The position numbers and the translations under genes are program-made. Under the pieces are notes generated by a model. That model did not search any database. It was not told the origin of the DNA and was given only the letters and a program-made list of their open reading frames with translations. Source: Anadara kagoshimensis (lineage: Eukaryota; Mollusca; Bivalvia; Arcoida; Arcidae). From it: a DNA stretch of 64,000 nt. The DNA lies in contig CM037864.1 in NCBI GenBank assembly GCA_021292105.1, positions 8,608,635-8,672,634 of the forward strand. The letters are read 5' to 3'. Below are positions 18,131-32,142 of the stretch, piece by piece; positions within the stretch are counted from its first letter, which is position 1, and each line of letters starts with the position of its first letter.

Positions 18131-21100
18131 TAGTTACTACTGACTACCCTTTATCTATCCAGTTATATAGTGTACTGTAGTGGTATGTAAGTCACATTGC
18201 CATCACGTGACAATCTGCACTAGTTACTACTGACTACCCTTGTTTATCTATCCAGTTATATATAGTGTACTGTAGTGGTATGTAAGTCACATTGCCATCA
18301 TGTGACAATCTGCACCAGTTACTACTGACTACCCTTTATCTATCCAGTTATATATAGTGTACTGTAGTGGTATGTAAGTCACATTGCCATCATGTGACAA
18401 TCTGCACTAGTTACTACTGACTACCCTTTATCTATCCAGTTATATATATAGTGTACTGTAGTGGTATGTAAGTCACATTGCCATCATGTGACAATCTGCA
18501 CTAGTTACTACTGACTACCCTTTATCTATCCAGTTAGATATAATGTACTGTAGTGGTATGTAAGTCACATTGCCATCATGTGACAATCTGCACTAGTTAC
18601 TACTGACTACCCTTTATCTATCCAGTTATATATAGTGTACTGTAGTGGTATGTAAGTCACATTGCCATCATGTGACAATCTGCACTAGTTACTACTGACT
18701 ACCCTTTATCTATCCAGTTATATATATAGTGTACTGTAGTGGTATGTAAGTCACATTGCCATCATGTGATAATTTGCACCGGTTACTACTGACTACCCTT
18801 TATCTATCCAGTTATATATATAGTGTACTGTAGTGGTATGTAAGTCACATTGCCATCACGTGACAATCTGCACTAGTTACTACTGACTACCCTTGTTTAT
18901 CTATCCAGTTATATATAGTGTACTGTAGTGGTATGTAAGTCACATTGCCATCACGTGACAATCTGCACTAGTTACTACTGACTACCCTTGTTTATCTATC
19001 CAGTTATATATAATGTACTGTAGTGGTAGGTAAGTCACATTGCCATCATGTGACAATCTGCACTAGTTACTACTGACTACCCTTTATCTATCCAGTTATA
19101 TATAGTGTACTGTAGTGGTATGTAAGTCACATTGCCATCATGTGACAATCTGCACCAGTTACTACTGACTACCCTTTATCTATCCAGTTATATATAGTGT
19201 ACTGTAGTGGTATGTAAGTCACATTGCCATCATGTGACAATCTGCACTAGTTACTACTGACTACCCTTTATCTATCCAGTTATATATATAGTGTACTGTA
19301 GTGGTATGTAAGTCACATTGCCATCATGTGACAATCTGCACTAGTTACTACTGACTACCCTTTATCTATCCAGTTATATATATAGTGTACTGTAGTGGTA
19401 TGTAAGTCACATTGCCATCATGTGACAATCTGCACCAGTTACTACTGACTACCCTTTATATATCCAGTTATATGTAATGTACTGTAGTGGTATGTAAGTC
19501 ACATTGCCATCATGTGACAATCTGCACTAGTTACTACTGACTACCCTTTATCTATCCAGTTATATATAGTGTACTGTAGTGGTATGTAAGTCACATTGCC
19601 ATCATGTGACAATCTGCACCAGTTACTACTGACTACCCTTTATCTATCCAGTTAGATATAATGTACTGTAGTGGTATGTAAGTCACATTGCCATCATGTG
19701 ACAATCTGCACTAGTTACTATTGACTACCCTTTATCTATCCAGTTAGATATATAGTGTACTGTAGTGGTATGTAAGTCACATTGCCATCATGTGACAATC
19801 TGCACTAGTTACTACTGACTACCCTTTATCTATCCAGTTATATATAGTGTACTGTAGTGGTATGTAAGTCACATTGCCATCATGTGACAATCTGCACTAG
19901 TTACTACTGACTACCCTTTATCTATCCAGTTAGATATAATGTACTGTAGTGGTATGTAAGTCACATTGCCATCATGTGACAATCTGCACTAGTTACTACT
20001 GACTACCCTTTATCTATCCAGTTAGATATAATGTACTGTAGTGGTATGTAAGTCACATTGCCATCATGTGACAATCTGCACTAGTTACTATTGACTACCC
20101 TTTATCTATCCAGTTATATATAGTGTACTGTAGTGGTATGTAAGTCACATTGCCATCATGTGATAATCTGCACTAGTTACTACTGACTACCCCTTATCTA
20201 TCCAGTTAGATATATAGTGTACTGTAGTGGTATGTAAGTCACATTGCCATCATGTGACAATCTGCACTAGTTACTACTGACTACCCTTTATCTATCCAGT
20301 TATATATAGTGTACTGTAGTGGTATGTAAGTCACATTGCCATCATGTGACAATCTGCACCAGTTACTACTGACTACCCTTTATCTATCCAGTTATATATA
20401 GTGTACTGTAGTGGTATGTAAGTCACATTGCCATCATGTGACAATCTGCACTAGTTACTACTGACTACCCTTTATCTATCCAGTTATATATAGTGTACTG
20501 TAGTGGTATGTAAGTCACATTGCCATCATGTGACAATCTGCACTAGTTACTACTGACTACCCTTTATCTATCTAGTTATATAGTGTACTGTAGTGGTATG
20601 TAAGTCACATTGCCATCATGTGACAATCTGCACTAGTTACTACTGACTACCCTTTATCTATCCAGTTATATATATAGTGTACTGTAGTGGTATGTAAGTC
20701 ACATTGCCATCATGTGACAATCTGCACCAGTTACTACTGACTACCCTTTATCTATCCAGTTATATATATAGTGTACTGTAGTGGTATGTAAGTCACATTG
20801 CCATCATGTGACAATCTGCACCAGTTACTACTGACTACCCTTTATCTATCCAGTTATATATAGTGTACTGTAGTGGTATGTAAGTCACATTGCCATCATG
20901 TGACAATCTGCACTAGTTACTACTGACTACCCTTTATCTATCCAGTTAGATATAATGTACTGTAGTGGTATGTAAGTCACATTGCCATCATGTGACAATC
21001 TGCACTAGTTACTACTGACTACCCTTTATCTATCCAGTTATATATAGTGTACTGTAGTGGTATGTAAGTCACATTGCCATCATGTGACAATCTGCACTAG

Positions 21101-24100
21101 TTACTACTGACTACCCTTTATCTATCTAGTTATATATAGTGTACTGTAGTGGTATGTAAGTCACATTGCCATCATGTGACAATCTGCACTAGTTACTACT
21201 GACTACCCTTTATCTATCCAGTTATATATAGTGTACTGTAGTGGTATGTAAGTCACATTGCCATCATGTGACAATCTGCACTAGTTACTACTGACTACCC
21301 TTTATCTATCCAGTTATATATAGTGTACTGTAGTGGTATGTAAGTCACATTGCCATCATGTGACAATCTGCACTAGTTACTACTGACTACCCTTTATCTA
21401 TCCAGTTAGATATAATGTACTGTAGTGGTATGTAAGTCACATTGCCATCATGTGACAATCTGCACTAGTTACTACTGACTACCCTTTATCTATCCAGTTA
21501 TATATAGTGTACTGTAGTGGTATGTAAGTCACATTGCCATCATGTGACAATCTGCACTAGTTACTATTGACTACCCTTTATCTATCCAGTTATATATAGT
21601 GTACTGTAGTGGTATGTAAGTCACATTGCCATCATGTGACAATCTGCACCAGTTACTACTGACTACCCTTTATCTATCCAGTTATATATAGTGTACTGTA
21701 GTGGTATGTAAGTCACATTGCCATCATGTGACAATCTGCACTAGTTACTACTGACTACCCTTTATCTATCTAGTTATATATAGTGTACTGTAGTGGTATG
21801 TAAGTCACATTGCCATCATGTGACAATCTGCACTAGTTACTACTGACTATCCTTTATCTATCCAGTTATATATATAGTGTACTGTAGTGGTATGTAAGTC
21901 ACATTGCCATCATGTGACAATCTGCACCAGTTACTACTGACTACCCTTTATCTATCCAGTTATATATAGTGTACTGTAGTGGTATGTAAGTCACATTGCC
22001 ATCATGTGACAATCTGCACTAGTTACTACTGACTACCCTTTATCTATCCAGTTAGATATAATGTACTGTAGTGGTATGCAAGTCACATTGCCATCATGTG
22101 ACAATCTGCACCAGTTACTACTGACTACCCTTTATCTATCCAGTTATATATAGTGTACTGTAGTGGTATGTAAGTCACATTGCCATCATGTGACAATCTG
22201 CACTAGTTACTATTGACTACCCTTTATCTATCCAGTTAGATATAATGTACTGTAGTGGTATGTAAGTCACATTGCCATCATGTGACAATCTGCACTAGTT
22301 ACTACTGACTACCCTTTATCTATCCAGTTAGATATATGTACTGTAGTGGTATGCAAGTCACATTGCCATCATGTGACAATCTGCACTAGTTACTACTGAC
22401 TACCCTTTATCTATCCAGTTATATATAGTGTACTGTAGTGGTATGTAAGTCACATTGCCATCATGTGACAATCTGCACTAGTTACTACTGACTACCCTTT
22501 ATCTATCTAGTTATATATAGTGTACTGTAGTGGTATGTAAGTCACATTGCCATCATGTGACAATCTGCACTAGTTACTACTGACTACCCTTTATCTATCC
22601 AGTTATATATATAGTGTACTGTAGTGGTATGTAAGTCACATTGCCATCATGTGACAATCTGCACCAGTTACTACTGACTACCCTTTATCTATCCAGTTAT
22701 ATATAGTGTACTGTAGTGGTATGTAAGTCACATTGCCATCATGTGACAATCTGCACCAGTTACTACTGACTACCCTTTATCTATCCAGTTATATATAGTG
22801 TACTGTAGTGGTAGGTAAGTCACATTGCCATCATGTGACAATCTGCACTAGTTACTACTGACTACCCTTTATCTATCTAGTTATATATAGTGTACTGTAG
22901 TGGTATGTAAGTCACATTGCCATCATGTGACAATCTGCACTAGTTACTACTGACTACCCTTTATCTATCCAGTTATATATAGTGTACTGTAGTGGTATGT
23001 AAGTCACATTGCCATCATGTGACAATCTGCACCAGTTACTACTGACTACCCTTTATCTATCCAGTTATATATAGTGTACTGTAGTGGTATGTAAGTCACA
23101 TTGCCATCATGTGACAATCTGCACTAGTTACTACTGACTACCCTTTATCTATCCAGTTAGATATAATGTACTGTAGTGGTATGCAAGTCACATTGCCATC
23201 ATGTGACAATCTGCACTAGTTACTATTGACTACCCTTTATCTATCCAGTTAGATATAATGTACTGTAGTGGTATGTAAGTCACATTGCCATCATGTGACA
23301 ATCTGCACTAGTTACTATTGACTACCCTTTATCTATCCAGTTAGATATAATGTACTGTAGTGGTATGTAAGTCACATTGCCATCATGTGACAATCTGCAC
23401 CAGTTACTACTGACTACCCTTTATCTATCCAGTTATATATAGTGTACTGTAGTGGTATGTAAGTCACATTGCCATCATGTGACAATCTGCACCAGTTACT
23501 ACTGACTACCCTTTATCTATCCAGTTATATAGTGTACTGTAGTGGTATGTAAGTCACATTGCCATCATGTGACAATCTGCACTAGTTACTACTGACTACC
23601 CTTTATCTATCCAGTTATATGTATGTACTGTAGTGGTATGTAAGTCACATTGCCATCATGTGACAATCTGCACTAGTTACTATTGACTACCCTTTATCTA
23701 TCCAGTTATATATAGTGTACTGTAGTGGTATGTAAGTCACATTGCCATCATGTGACAATCTGCACTAGTTACTACTGACTACCCTTTATCTATCCAGTTA
23801 GATATAATGTACTGTAGTGGTATGTAAGTCACATTGCCATCATGTGACAATCTGCACTAGTTACTACTGACTACCCTTTATCTATCCAGTTATGTATAGT
23901 GTACTGTAGTGGTATGTAAGTCACATTGCCATCATGTGACAATCTGCACTAGTTACTACTGACTACCCTTTATCTATCTAGTTATATATAGTGTACTGTA
24001 GTGGTATGTAAGTCACATTGCCATCATGTGACAAACTGCACTAGTTACTACTGACTACCCTTTATCTATCCAGTTATATATATAGTGTACTGTAGTGGTA

Positions 24101-27100
24101 TGTAAGTCACATTGCCATCATGTGACAATCTGCACCAGTTACTACTGATCCAGTTATATATATAGTGTACTGTAGTGGTATGTAAGTCACATTGCCATCA
24201 TGTGACAATCTGCACCAGTTACTACTGACTACCCTTTATCTATCCAGTTATATATAGTGTACTGTAGTGGTATGTAAGTCACATTGCCATCATGTGACAA
24301 TCTGCACTAGTTACTACTGACTACCCTTTATCTATCTAGTTATATATAGTGTACTGTAGTGGTATGTAAGTCACATTGCCATCATGTGACAATCTGCACT
24401 AGTTACTACTGACTACCCTTTATCTATCCAGTTATATATATAGTGTACTGTAGTGGTATGTAAGTCACATTGCCATCATGTGACAATCTGCACAGTTACT
24501 ACTGACTACCCTTTATCTATCCAGTTATATATAGTGTACTGTAGTGGTATGTAAGTCACATTGCCATCATGTGACAATCTGCACTAGTTACTACTGACTA
24601 CCCTTTATCTATCCAGTTAGATATAATGTACTGTAGTGGTATGCAAGTCACATTGCCATCATGTGACAATCTGCACCAGTTACTACTGACTACCCTTTAT
24701 CTATCCAGTTATATATAGTGTACTGTAGTGGTATGTAAGTTACATTGCCATCATGTGACAATCTGCACTAGTTACTATTGACTACCCTTTATCTATCCAG
24801 TTAGATATAATGTACTGTAGTGGTATGTAAGTCACATTGCCATCATGTGACAATCTGCACTAGTTACTATTGACTACCCTTTATCTATCCAGTTAGATAT
24901 AATGTACTGTAGTGGTATGTAAGTCACATTGCCATCATGTGACAATCTGCACCAGTTACTACTGACTACCCTTTATCTATCCAGTTATATATAGTGTACT
25001 GTAGTGGTATGTAAGTCACATTGCCATCATGTGACAATCTGCACCAGTTACTACTGACTACCCTTTATCTATCCAGTTAGATATAATGTACTGTAGTGGT
25101 ATGTAAGTCACATTGCCATCATGTGACAATCTGCACCAGTTACTACTGACTACCCTTTATCTATCCAGTTATATGTAATGTACTGTAGTGGTATGTAAGT
25201 CACATTGCCATCATGTGACAATCTGCACTAGTTACTATTGACTACCCTTTATCTATCCAGTTAGATATAATGTACTGTAGTGGTATGTAAGTCACATTGC
25301 CATCATGTGACAATCTGCACTAGTTACTACTGACTACCCTTTATCTATCCAGTTAGATATAATGTACTGTAGTGGTATGTAAGTCACATTGCCATCATGA
25401 GTTACTACTGACTACCCTTTATCTATCCAGTTATATATAGTGTACTGTAGTGGTATGTAAGTCACATTGCCATCATGTGACAATCTGCACTAGTTACTAC
25501 TGACTACCCTTTATATATCCAGTTATATGTAATGTACTGTAGTGGTATGTAAGTCACATTGCCATCATGTGACAATCTGCACCAGTTACTACTGACTACC
25601 CTTTATCTATCCAGTTATATATAGTACTGTAGTGGTATGTAAGTCACATTGCCATCATGTGACAATCTGCACCAGTTACTACTGACTACCCTTTATCTAT
25701 CCAGTTATATATAGTGTACTGTAGTGGTATGTAAGTCACATTGCCATCACGTGACAATCTGCACCAGTTACTACTGACTACCCTTTATCTATCCAGTTAT
25801 ATATACATGTAGTGTACTGTAGTGGTATGTAAGTCACATTGCCATCATGTGACAATCTGCACCAGTTACTACTGACTACCCTTTATCTATCCAGTTAGAT
25901 ATAATGTACTGTAGTGGTATGTAAGTCACATTGCCATCATGTGACAATCTGCACTAGTTACTACTGACTACCCTTTATCTATCCAGTTAGATATAATGTA
26001 CTGTAGTGGTATGTAAGTCACATTGCCATCATGTGACAATCTGCACTAGTTACTACTGACTACCCTTTATCTATCCAGTTAGATATAATGTACTGTAGTG
26101 GTATGTAAGTCACATTGCCATCATGTGACAATCTGCACCAGTTACTACTGACTACCCTTTATCTATCCAGTTATATATAGTGTACTGTAGTGGTATGTAA
26201 GTCACATTGCCATCATGTGACAATCTGCACTAGTTACTACTGACTACCCTTTATCTATCCAGTTATATGTAATGTACTGTAGTGGTATGTAAGTCACATT
26301 GCCATCATGTGACAATCTGCACTAGTTACTATTGACTACCCTTTATCTATCCAGTTAGATATAATGTACTGTAGTGGTATGTAAGTCACATTGCCATCAT
26401 GTGACAATCTGCACTAGTTACTACTGACTACCCTTTATCTATCCAGTTAGATATAATGTACTGTAGTGGTATGTAAGTCACATTGCCATCATGTGACAAT
26501 CTGCAGCAGTTACTACTGACTACCCTTTATCTATCCAGTTATATATAGTGTACTGTAGTGGTATGTAAGTCACATTGCCATCATGTGACAATCTGCACTA
26601 GTTACTACTGACTACCCTTTATATATCCAGTTATATGTAATGTACTGTAGTGGTATGTAAGTCACATTGCCATCATGTGACAATCTGCACCAGTTACTAC
26701 TGACTACCCTTTATCTATCCAGTTATATATAGTGTACTGTAGTGGTATGTAAGTCACATTGCCATCATGTGATAATCTGCACTAGTTACTACTGACTACC
26801 CTTTATCTATCCAGTTATATATAGTGTACTGTAGTGGTATGTAAGTCACCTTGCCATCATGTGACAATCTGCACCAGTTACTACTGACTACCCTTTATCT
26901 ATCCAGTTATATATAGTGTACTGTAGTGGTATGTAAGTCACATTGCCATCATGTGACAATCTGCACTAGTTACTACTGACTACCCTTTATCTATCCAGTT
27001 ATATATAGTGTACTGTAGTGGTATGTAAGTCACATTGCCATCATGTGACAATCTGCACTAGTTACTACTGACTACCCTTTATCTATCCAGTTATATATAG

Positions 27101-27573
27101 TGTACTGTAGTGGTATGTAAGTCACATTGCCATCATGTGACAATCTGCACTAGTTACTACTGACTACCCTTTATCTATCCAGTTAGATATAATGTACTGT
27201 AGTGGTATGTAAGTCACATTGCCATCATGTGACAATCTGCAGCAGTTACTACTGACTACCCTTTATCTATCCAGTTATATATAGTGTACTGTAGTGGTAT
27301 GTAAGTCACATTGCCATCATGTGACAATCTGCACCAGTTACTACTGACTACCCTTTATCTATCCAGTTAGATATAATGTACTGTAGTGGTATGTAAGTCA
27401 CATTGCCATCATGTGACAATCTGCACTAGTTACTACTGACTACCCTTTATCTATCCAGTTAGATATAATGTACTGTAGTCGTAGGTAAGTCACATTGCCA
27501 TCATGTGACAATCTGCACTAGTTACTACTGACTACCCTTTATCTATCCAGTTATGTATAATGTACTGTAGTGG
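18131..27573 (+). repeat. 92-bp satellite array, about 100 monomers
   Basis: The monomer runs from GTACTGTAGTGGTATGTAAG through CACATTGCCATCATGTGACA and CTGCACTAGTTACTACTGAC to CTTTATCTATCCAG plus a variable TATATA stretch. Length varies (88-98 bp) mostly by TA count. Two main subtypes, CAGTTATATATAGTG and CAGTTAGATATAATG, are intermixed. Within each monomer GTCACAT and ATGTGAC form an inverted repeat with a 7-nt loop; a minority read CACGTGAC instead. Two internally deleted monomers are at about 24148 and 25399. Confidence 0.97.
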
Positions 27574-30500
27574 GGGTGCAAGTCATTTCGGCACCTGTAG
27601 AAAAAGTCATTTTGGCACCGAGTCAATTCGGCACCAGGTCGTATCGGCACCTACAATAAGTCACTTCGGCACCTCCATTTTTTAAAATTTTCATTTCAAT
27701 AAAATCACTAAATGTGTTTTGTAGCAATAATTAAAATTAATAAAATTAAAAAAAAAAAAATAATAACTAGAGATTGTAACTGGGATACCAGTTACGTATG
27801 ATTCCCCACCATCCATAAATAATTTATGGCATATATCTGGTGAAAAGACCCTAGCAGGGTTAGCGCTGGGTTGTAAAAGTCTGTCGTCAAGGAAATCGCC
27901 AGTTGTAAAAGTTTTGTTGCCAATTTCATTACTGTGTCGCCAAAAAGGGTAAATTTTGTGATTTTCACGTCACATGCGTTTTTAATGCTGTGTATATATT
28001 GCCTTGATGAACGGTTACATTTTAAAGGCAGTTGTGTATGAAGTACATTTGTACCGCGCCGACCTGGTAATCTAAAAAAATCATACCTTGATTACTTTTT
28101 TAAATTTCTTTGAAAGTTAAAGTAGATTTGAATTAAAGTCGTACATTGGAAGGCCTTCTCGGCATAGGAAGTGACGTTTTCAATGAATTTCATTGAATAA
28201 GAAAGTTCGTAGAACCCCTCTCAGGCCTCTGATTCGGCCTCGCCGCGTGTTACAATAAATGAACACGTATGGGAGGGTTTGCGCTGGGCATCGCCAACGT
28301 CGCCAATTGCGATTTTTTTTCTTTAACTGGCGACAAAAAAACGGCGCTTTGCTATTTTTCTGGCCACAAGTTTTCAAAGTTTACCGGTATCTTGGTCACC
28401 AGTAATTAACAGGTGATAACACACATTGAAGCCAGTGACGGATTGGCGAGTGTCACTGAATAAACACAGTAATTAACGACTGAGTTGATTAAGATCGTTG
28501 TCTTAGGTGCGAATGTAAGACCTTCTAATGATGGGCAGGTAGATCCAGGTAATATTGTAGCGTGTCGACATTGCCTGAGGATATACCCAGGTGCCCTCCC
28601 GATGTCGTCAGACAGTATAAACACCGATGGATTCGGTATTATTGTAAAATCCAAAATAAAATATAATAAAAGTTACCCTTTGTGATGTTTATTTAATAAT
28701 TTTTCTAAAAAGTTCATTGATTAATAATTGTGATTCAATGCGCAATACACATCATGGGAGGCCATCTGTTTGTATTTTAATTACGCGACTTATATCGGTT
28801 ATTCCTATATGTTTGAGGTTCATGATCATAACGATACATCTACTCAGTCAAAATTGTAAAAGACGGGACATTTTTATATGAAGCATGTATGTTAACTCTG
28901 TGTATAGTGTGTTGAAATTGATCGACGCTGTATATATAGTCCAATTTAAAAGACCCCCTCTATTGAAAAAAAACGTACTTTTTAACACGTTGAGGTACAT
29001 ATTAGTTTAGGTGTATTATACGGAATAAATCTCATATTGTTATTTCCAGCATCTAATAGACTCAGATCTTCATTGCTCTGTAGATTATTTAGATGTTATT
29101 GATGCAAACGAAATAAAGTCGACTCTTGTCGCTTAAATCGAAATGATACAAATGGTCCCGTCAGATCGCTATGTATTTCTATGTAAATTTGTTAGTTAAT
29201 TCGATTTGCCGAATTTGAAGCAAATTTTCAGTCCAAATTACGAAATATTACGAAAATTCCCATGTTTAAATCGAAGTGAACTTTCAGTCCAAATTACGAA
29301 AATTCCAATGTTTAAATCGAATAAAAAAGACATAAAAATATTTTATCTTAAACTTGAACAATACCTGAAATAATTGTCCATCTCTTATTTGAAAAGTGTT
29401 AATAGTAACAGAGTGGCGGCTTACTCGGAAGATTCATTTCCGACTAAAACGGCAAATTTTTGTACTCGACATACCGGTCATTAGGAAAGTGTCAGTCAGT
29501 AAAAGGAGACATTTCATTGGTGTAAACTTAAAAAAGTGGGTAGTCTTCTACTTCCACAGTCAGTGATTAACAGAAAACCCCGAAGCCATTTGATCTATCA
29601 AGGCAAATTGTATACACCATTCATCTCATTGTGTAAGGTTTTAAGTACAGGCGTGTGACGTGACAAGCTGTGGTTTTAAAAATCGCCAAGTTTTTAACGG
29701 TCACTAATCGGATTAACTCATAGGTGAAACCATTGGCTTAGTATAACTAAGGTGTCGTAACCAGCTTATGTCCATTCAGAATTGGTTTCCCCGGGTATTT
29801 AACTACGTATTTATTTACACCCATCCACCCACCCACCTTCAAGATAACGAAAATGAACGCGTCTTGATTATCTACACAGACAACAGATTATTGGTAGCAA
29901 ATTTCATCTAAATCCATCAAGCCGTTACCGAGATGTGCGCCAGCATATGGTCTTGAGAGAAGAAGAATAATAAGAATAAGAATAATAAAAATAATAATAA
30001 GAAGAAGAAACAGAACGAAAACAATATGATTCCCCACCTTCGGTGGTGGGGAATCATAATAATTACCGGTGTATCACTGAGCGGTACCGTGATTATTTAC
30101 TTTTACAAATTCTTTAGATTTATGTAATAATAAAGAAATGGCGTGGACTGGTAGATTAGAGTGGAAAATGTGTTAAAATCCGGGCCGCATGGATTGATTG
30201 GTGTTGCCGAATTATGTTTTTACATGTGTTTAATATGCCTCTTTTCAAGTTTTTGAATATTTTAATTGAGTAGCCAATCAAGAATATGCGGCTTTGCAAA
30301 ATATTTTACTTTCGTAGCTAGTCAAGAATATTTTACCTAAATCAAAATACAATATAAAAAGTCAAAAGTATTTCATTGAAAACGCCAATCTCTGCAGAAA
30401 TTGTGGAAATTGTTTGTTTTAATTTAAACAATATTTTATTCACAAAATACAATAATACAATCATATACCAAGACCAATTAATTATCAGATTTTAATGATT

Positions 30501-30943
30501 TCTATATATCTTTAAATTTTCATTGAAAAAATTTAACTTCGTTTCAAAAAAAATGAAAATGAATTATGAATTTCTGCCAATATTTTGTCATATATACCAT
30601 TAAAATACTGAATTTTTGCATTTTTAAAACTTAATTCAACAGAATTATTTTAAATGTAAATTCTGGGTGTTACATATAAACATTGTAAAAAGTGGATAAA
30701 AATGATATGTGCACTGGGTTGTGTAGAGGGAAAACGTCAATAGTGGGATTATTATAATTATGTCCTCAGAATTAAGACAAAGTTATACATAGCCAATAAT
30801 TTATAGTACTGACGATTAATCAGCTGTTAATAGTAATGTATTAGCAAGGTGCCGAAATGACTCGGGACTGGTGCCGAAATTACCCGGTGCCGAAATGACT
30901 TGCCAAGTGCCGAAATGACCTGGTGCCGAAGTGACTAGGATTC
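27574..30943. mobile_element. TIR-type element with TGCCGAAATGACT clusters, nested insert
   Basis: It interrupts the satellite with CTGTAGTGG at both borders (27565-27573 and 30944-30952), a 9-bp target duplication. The left 110 bp contain five AGTCATTTCGGCACC-like motifs; the right 100 bp contain five in inverse orientation (GGTGCCGAAATGACT). These clusters act as long imperfect inverted ends. A duplication of 8-10 bp fits hAT or Mutator-like elements; no transposase is present. Relative to the copy at 32143, this one holds an extra insertion of about 2.3 kb (27766-30057). Confidence 0.82.
27766..30057 (+). mobile_element. Nested insertion with hairpins at both ends, about 2.3 kb
   Basis: It is absent from the otherwise matching element at 32143-33229, so it is a later insertion. 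It starts with a perfect hairpin (GTAACTGG-GATA-CCAGTTAC, 27776-27795) followed by ATGATTCCCCACC (27798-27810). It ends with a perfect 13-bp hairpin, ATGATTCCCCACC-TTCGGT-GGTGGGGAATCAT (30026-30057), after a run of AAGAAG/AATAAT repeats. A terminal hairpin after a simple-repeat tail suggests a Helitron-like or other non-autonomous element. Short frames inside (such as 28654-28406 minus and 28485-28685 plus) overlap one another and match no known family. The class is unassigned. Confidence 0.65.
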
Positions 30944-32142
30944 CTGTAGTGGTATGTAAGTCACATTGCCATCATGTGACAATCTGTACCGGTTACTACT
31001 GACTACCCTTTATCTATCCAGTTAGATATAATGTACTGTAGTGGTATGTAAGTCACATTGCCATCATGTGACAATCTGCACCAGTTACTACTGACTACCC
31101 TTTATCTATCCAGTTATATATAGTGTACTGTAGTGGTATGTAAGTCACATTGCCATCATGTGACAATCTGCACTAGTTACTACTGACTACCCTTTATATA
31201 TCCAGTTATATGTAATGTACTGTAGTGGTATGTAAGTCACATTGCCATCATGTGACAATCTGCACCAGTTACTACTGACTACCCTTTATCTATCCAGTTA
31301 TATATAGTGTACTGTAGTGGTATGTAAGTCACATTGCCATCATGTGACAATCTGCACCAGTTACTACTGACTACCCTTTATCTATCCAGTTATATATAGT
31401 GTACTGTAGTGGTATGTAAGTCACATTGCCATCACGTGACAATCTGCACCAGTTACTACTGACTACCCTTTATCTATCCAGTTATATATAGTGTACTGTA
31501 GTGGTATGTAAGTCACATTGCCATCATGTGACAATCTGCACCAGTTACTACTGACTACCCTTTATCTATCCAGTTAGATATAATGTACTGTAGTGGTATG
31601 TAAGTCACATTGCCATCATGTGACAATCTGCACTAGTTACTACTGACTACCCTTTATCTATCCAGTTAGATATAATGTACTGTAGTATGTAAGTCACATT
31701 GCCATCATGTGACAATCTGCACTAGTTACTACTGACTACCCTTTATCTATCCGTTAGATATAATGTACTGTAGTGGTATGTAAGTCACATTGCCATCATG
31801 TGACAATCTGCACCAGTTCTACTGGACTACCCTTTATCTATCCAGTTATATATAGTGTACTGTAGTGGTATGTAAGTCACATTGCCATCATGTGACAATC
31901 TGCACCAGTTACTACTGACTACCCTTTATCTATCCAGTTAGATATAATGTACTGTAGTGGTATGTAAGTCACATTGCCATCATGTGACAATCTGCACTAG
32001 TTACTACTGACTACCCTTTATCTATCCAGTTAGATATAATGTACTGTAGTCGTAGGTAAGTCACATTGCCATCATGTGACAATCTGCACTAGTTACTACT
32101 GACTACCCTTTATCTATCCAGTTATGTATAATGTACTAGTGG
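30944..32142 (+). repeat. Second block of the 92-bp satellite, 13 monomers
   Basis: Monomers are the same as in the large array. The first carries the variant CTGTACCGGTTACTACTGAC and the last reads CAGTTATGTATAATGTACT, next to a monomer with GTAGTCGTAGGTAAG. These are the same flanking variants seen around the first element copy. One monomer is damaged (CAGTTCTACTGGACTACC near 31815). Confidence 0.95.

Noticed and set aside
18131..27573. Regular repeats that might suggest a CRISPR array
   Set aside because: The whole 92-bp unit repeats with no unique spacers, and the DNA is clearly animal.
28406..28685. Overlapping 66- and 82-codon frames in the nested insertion
   Set aside because: They lie on opposite strands over the same bases and show no recognised domain.
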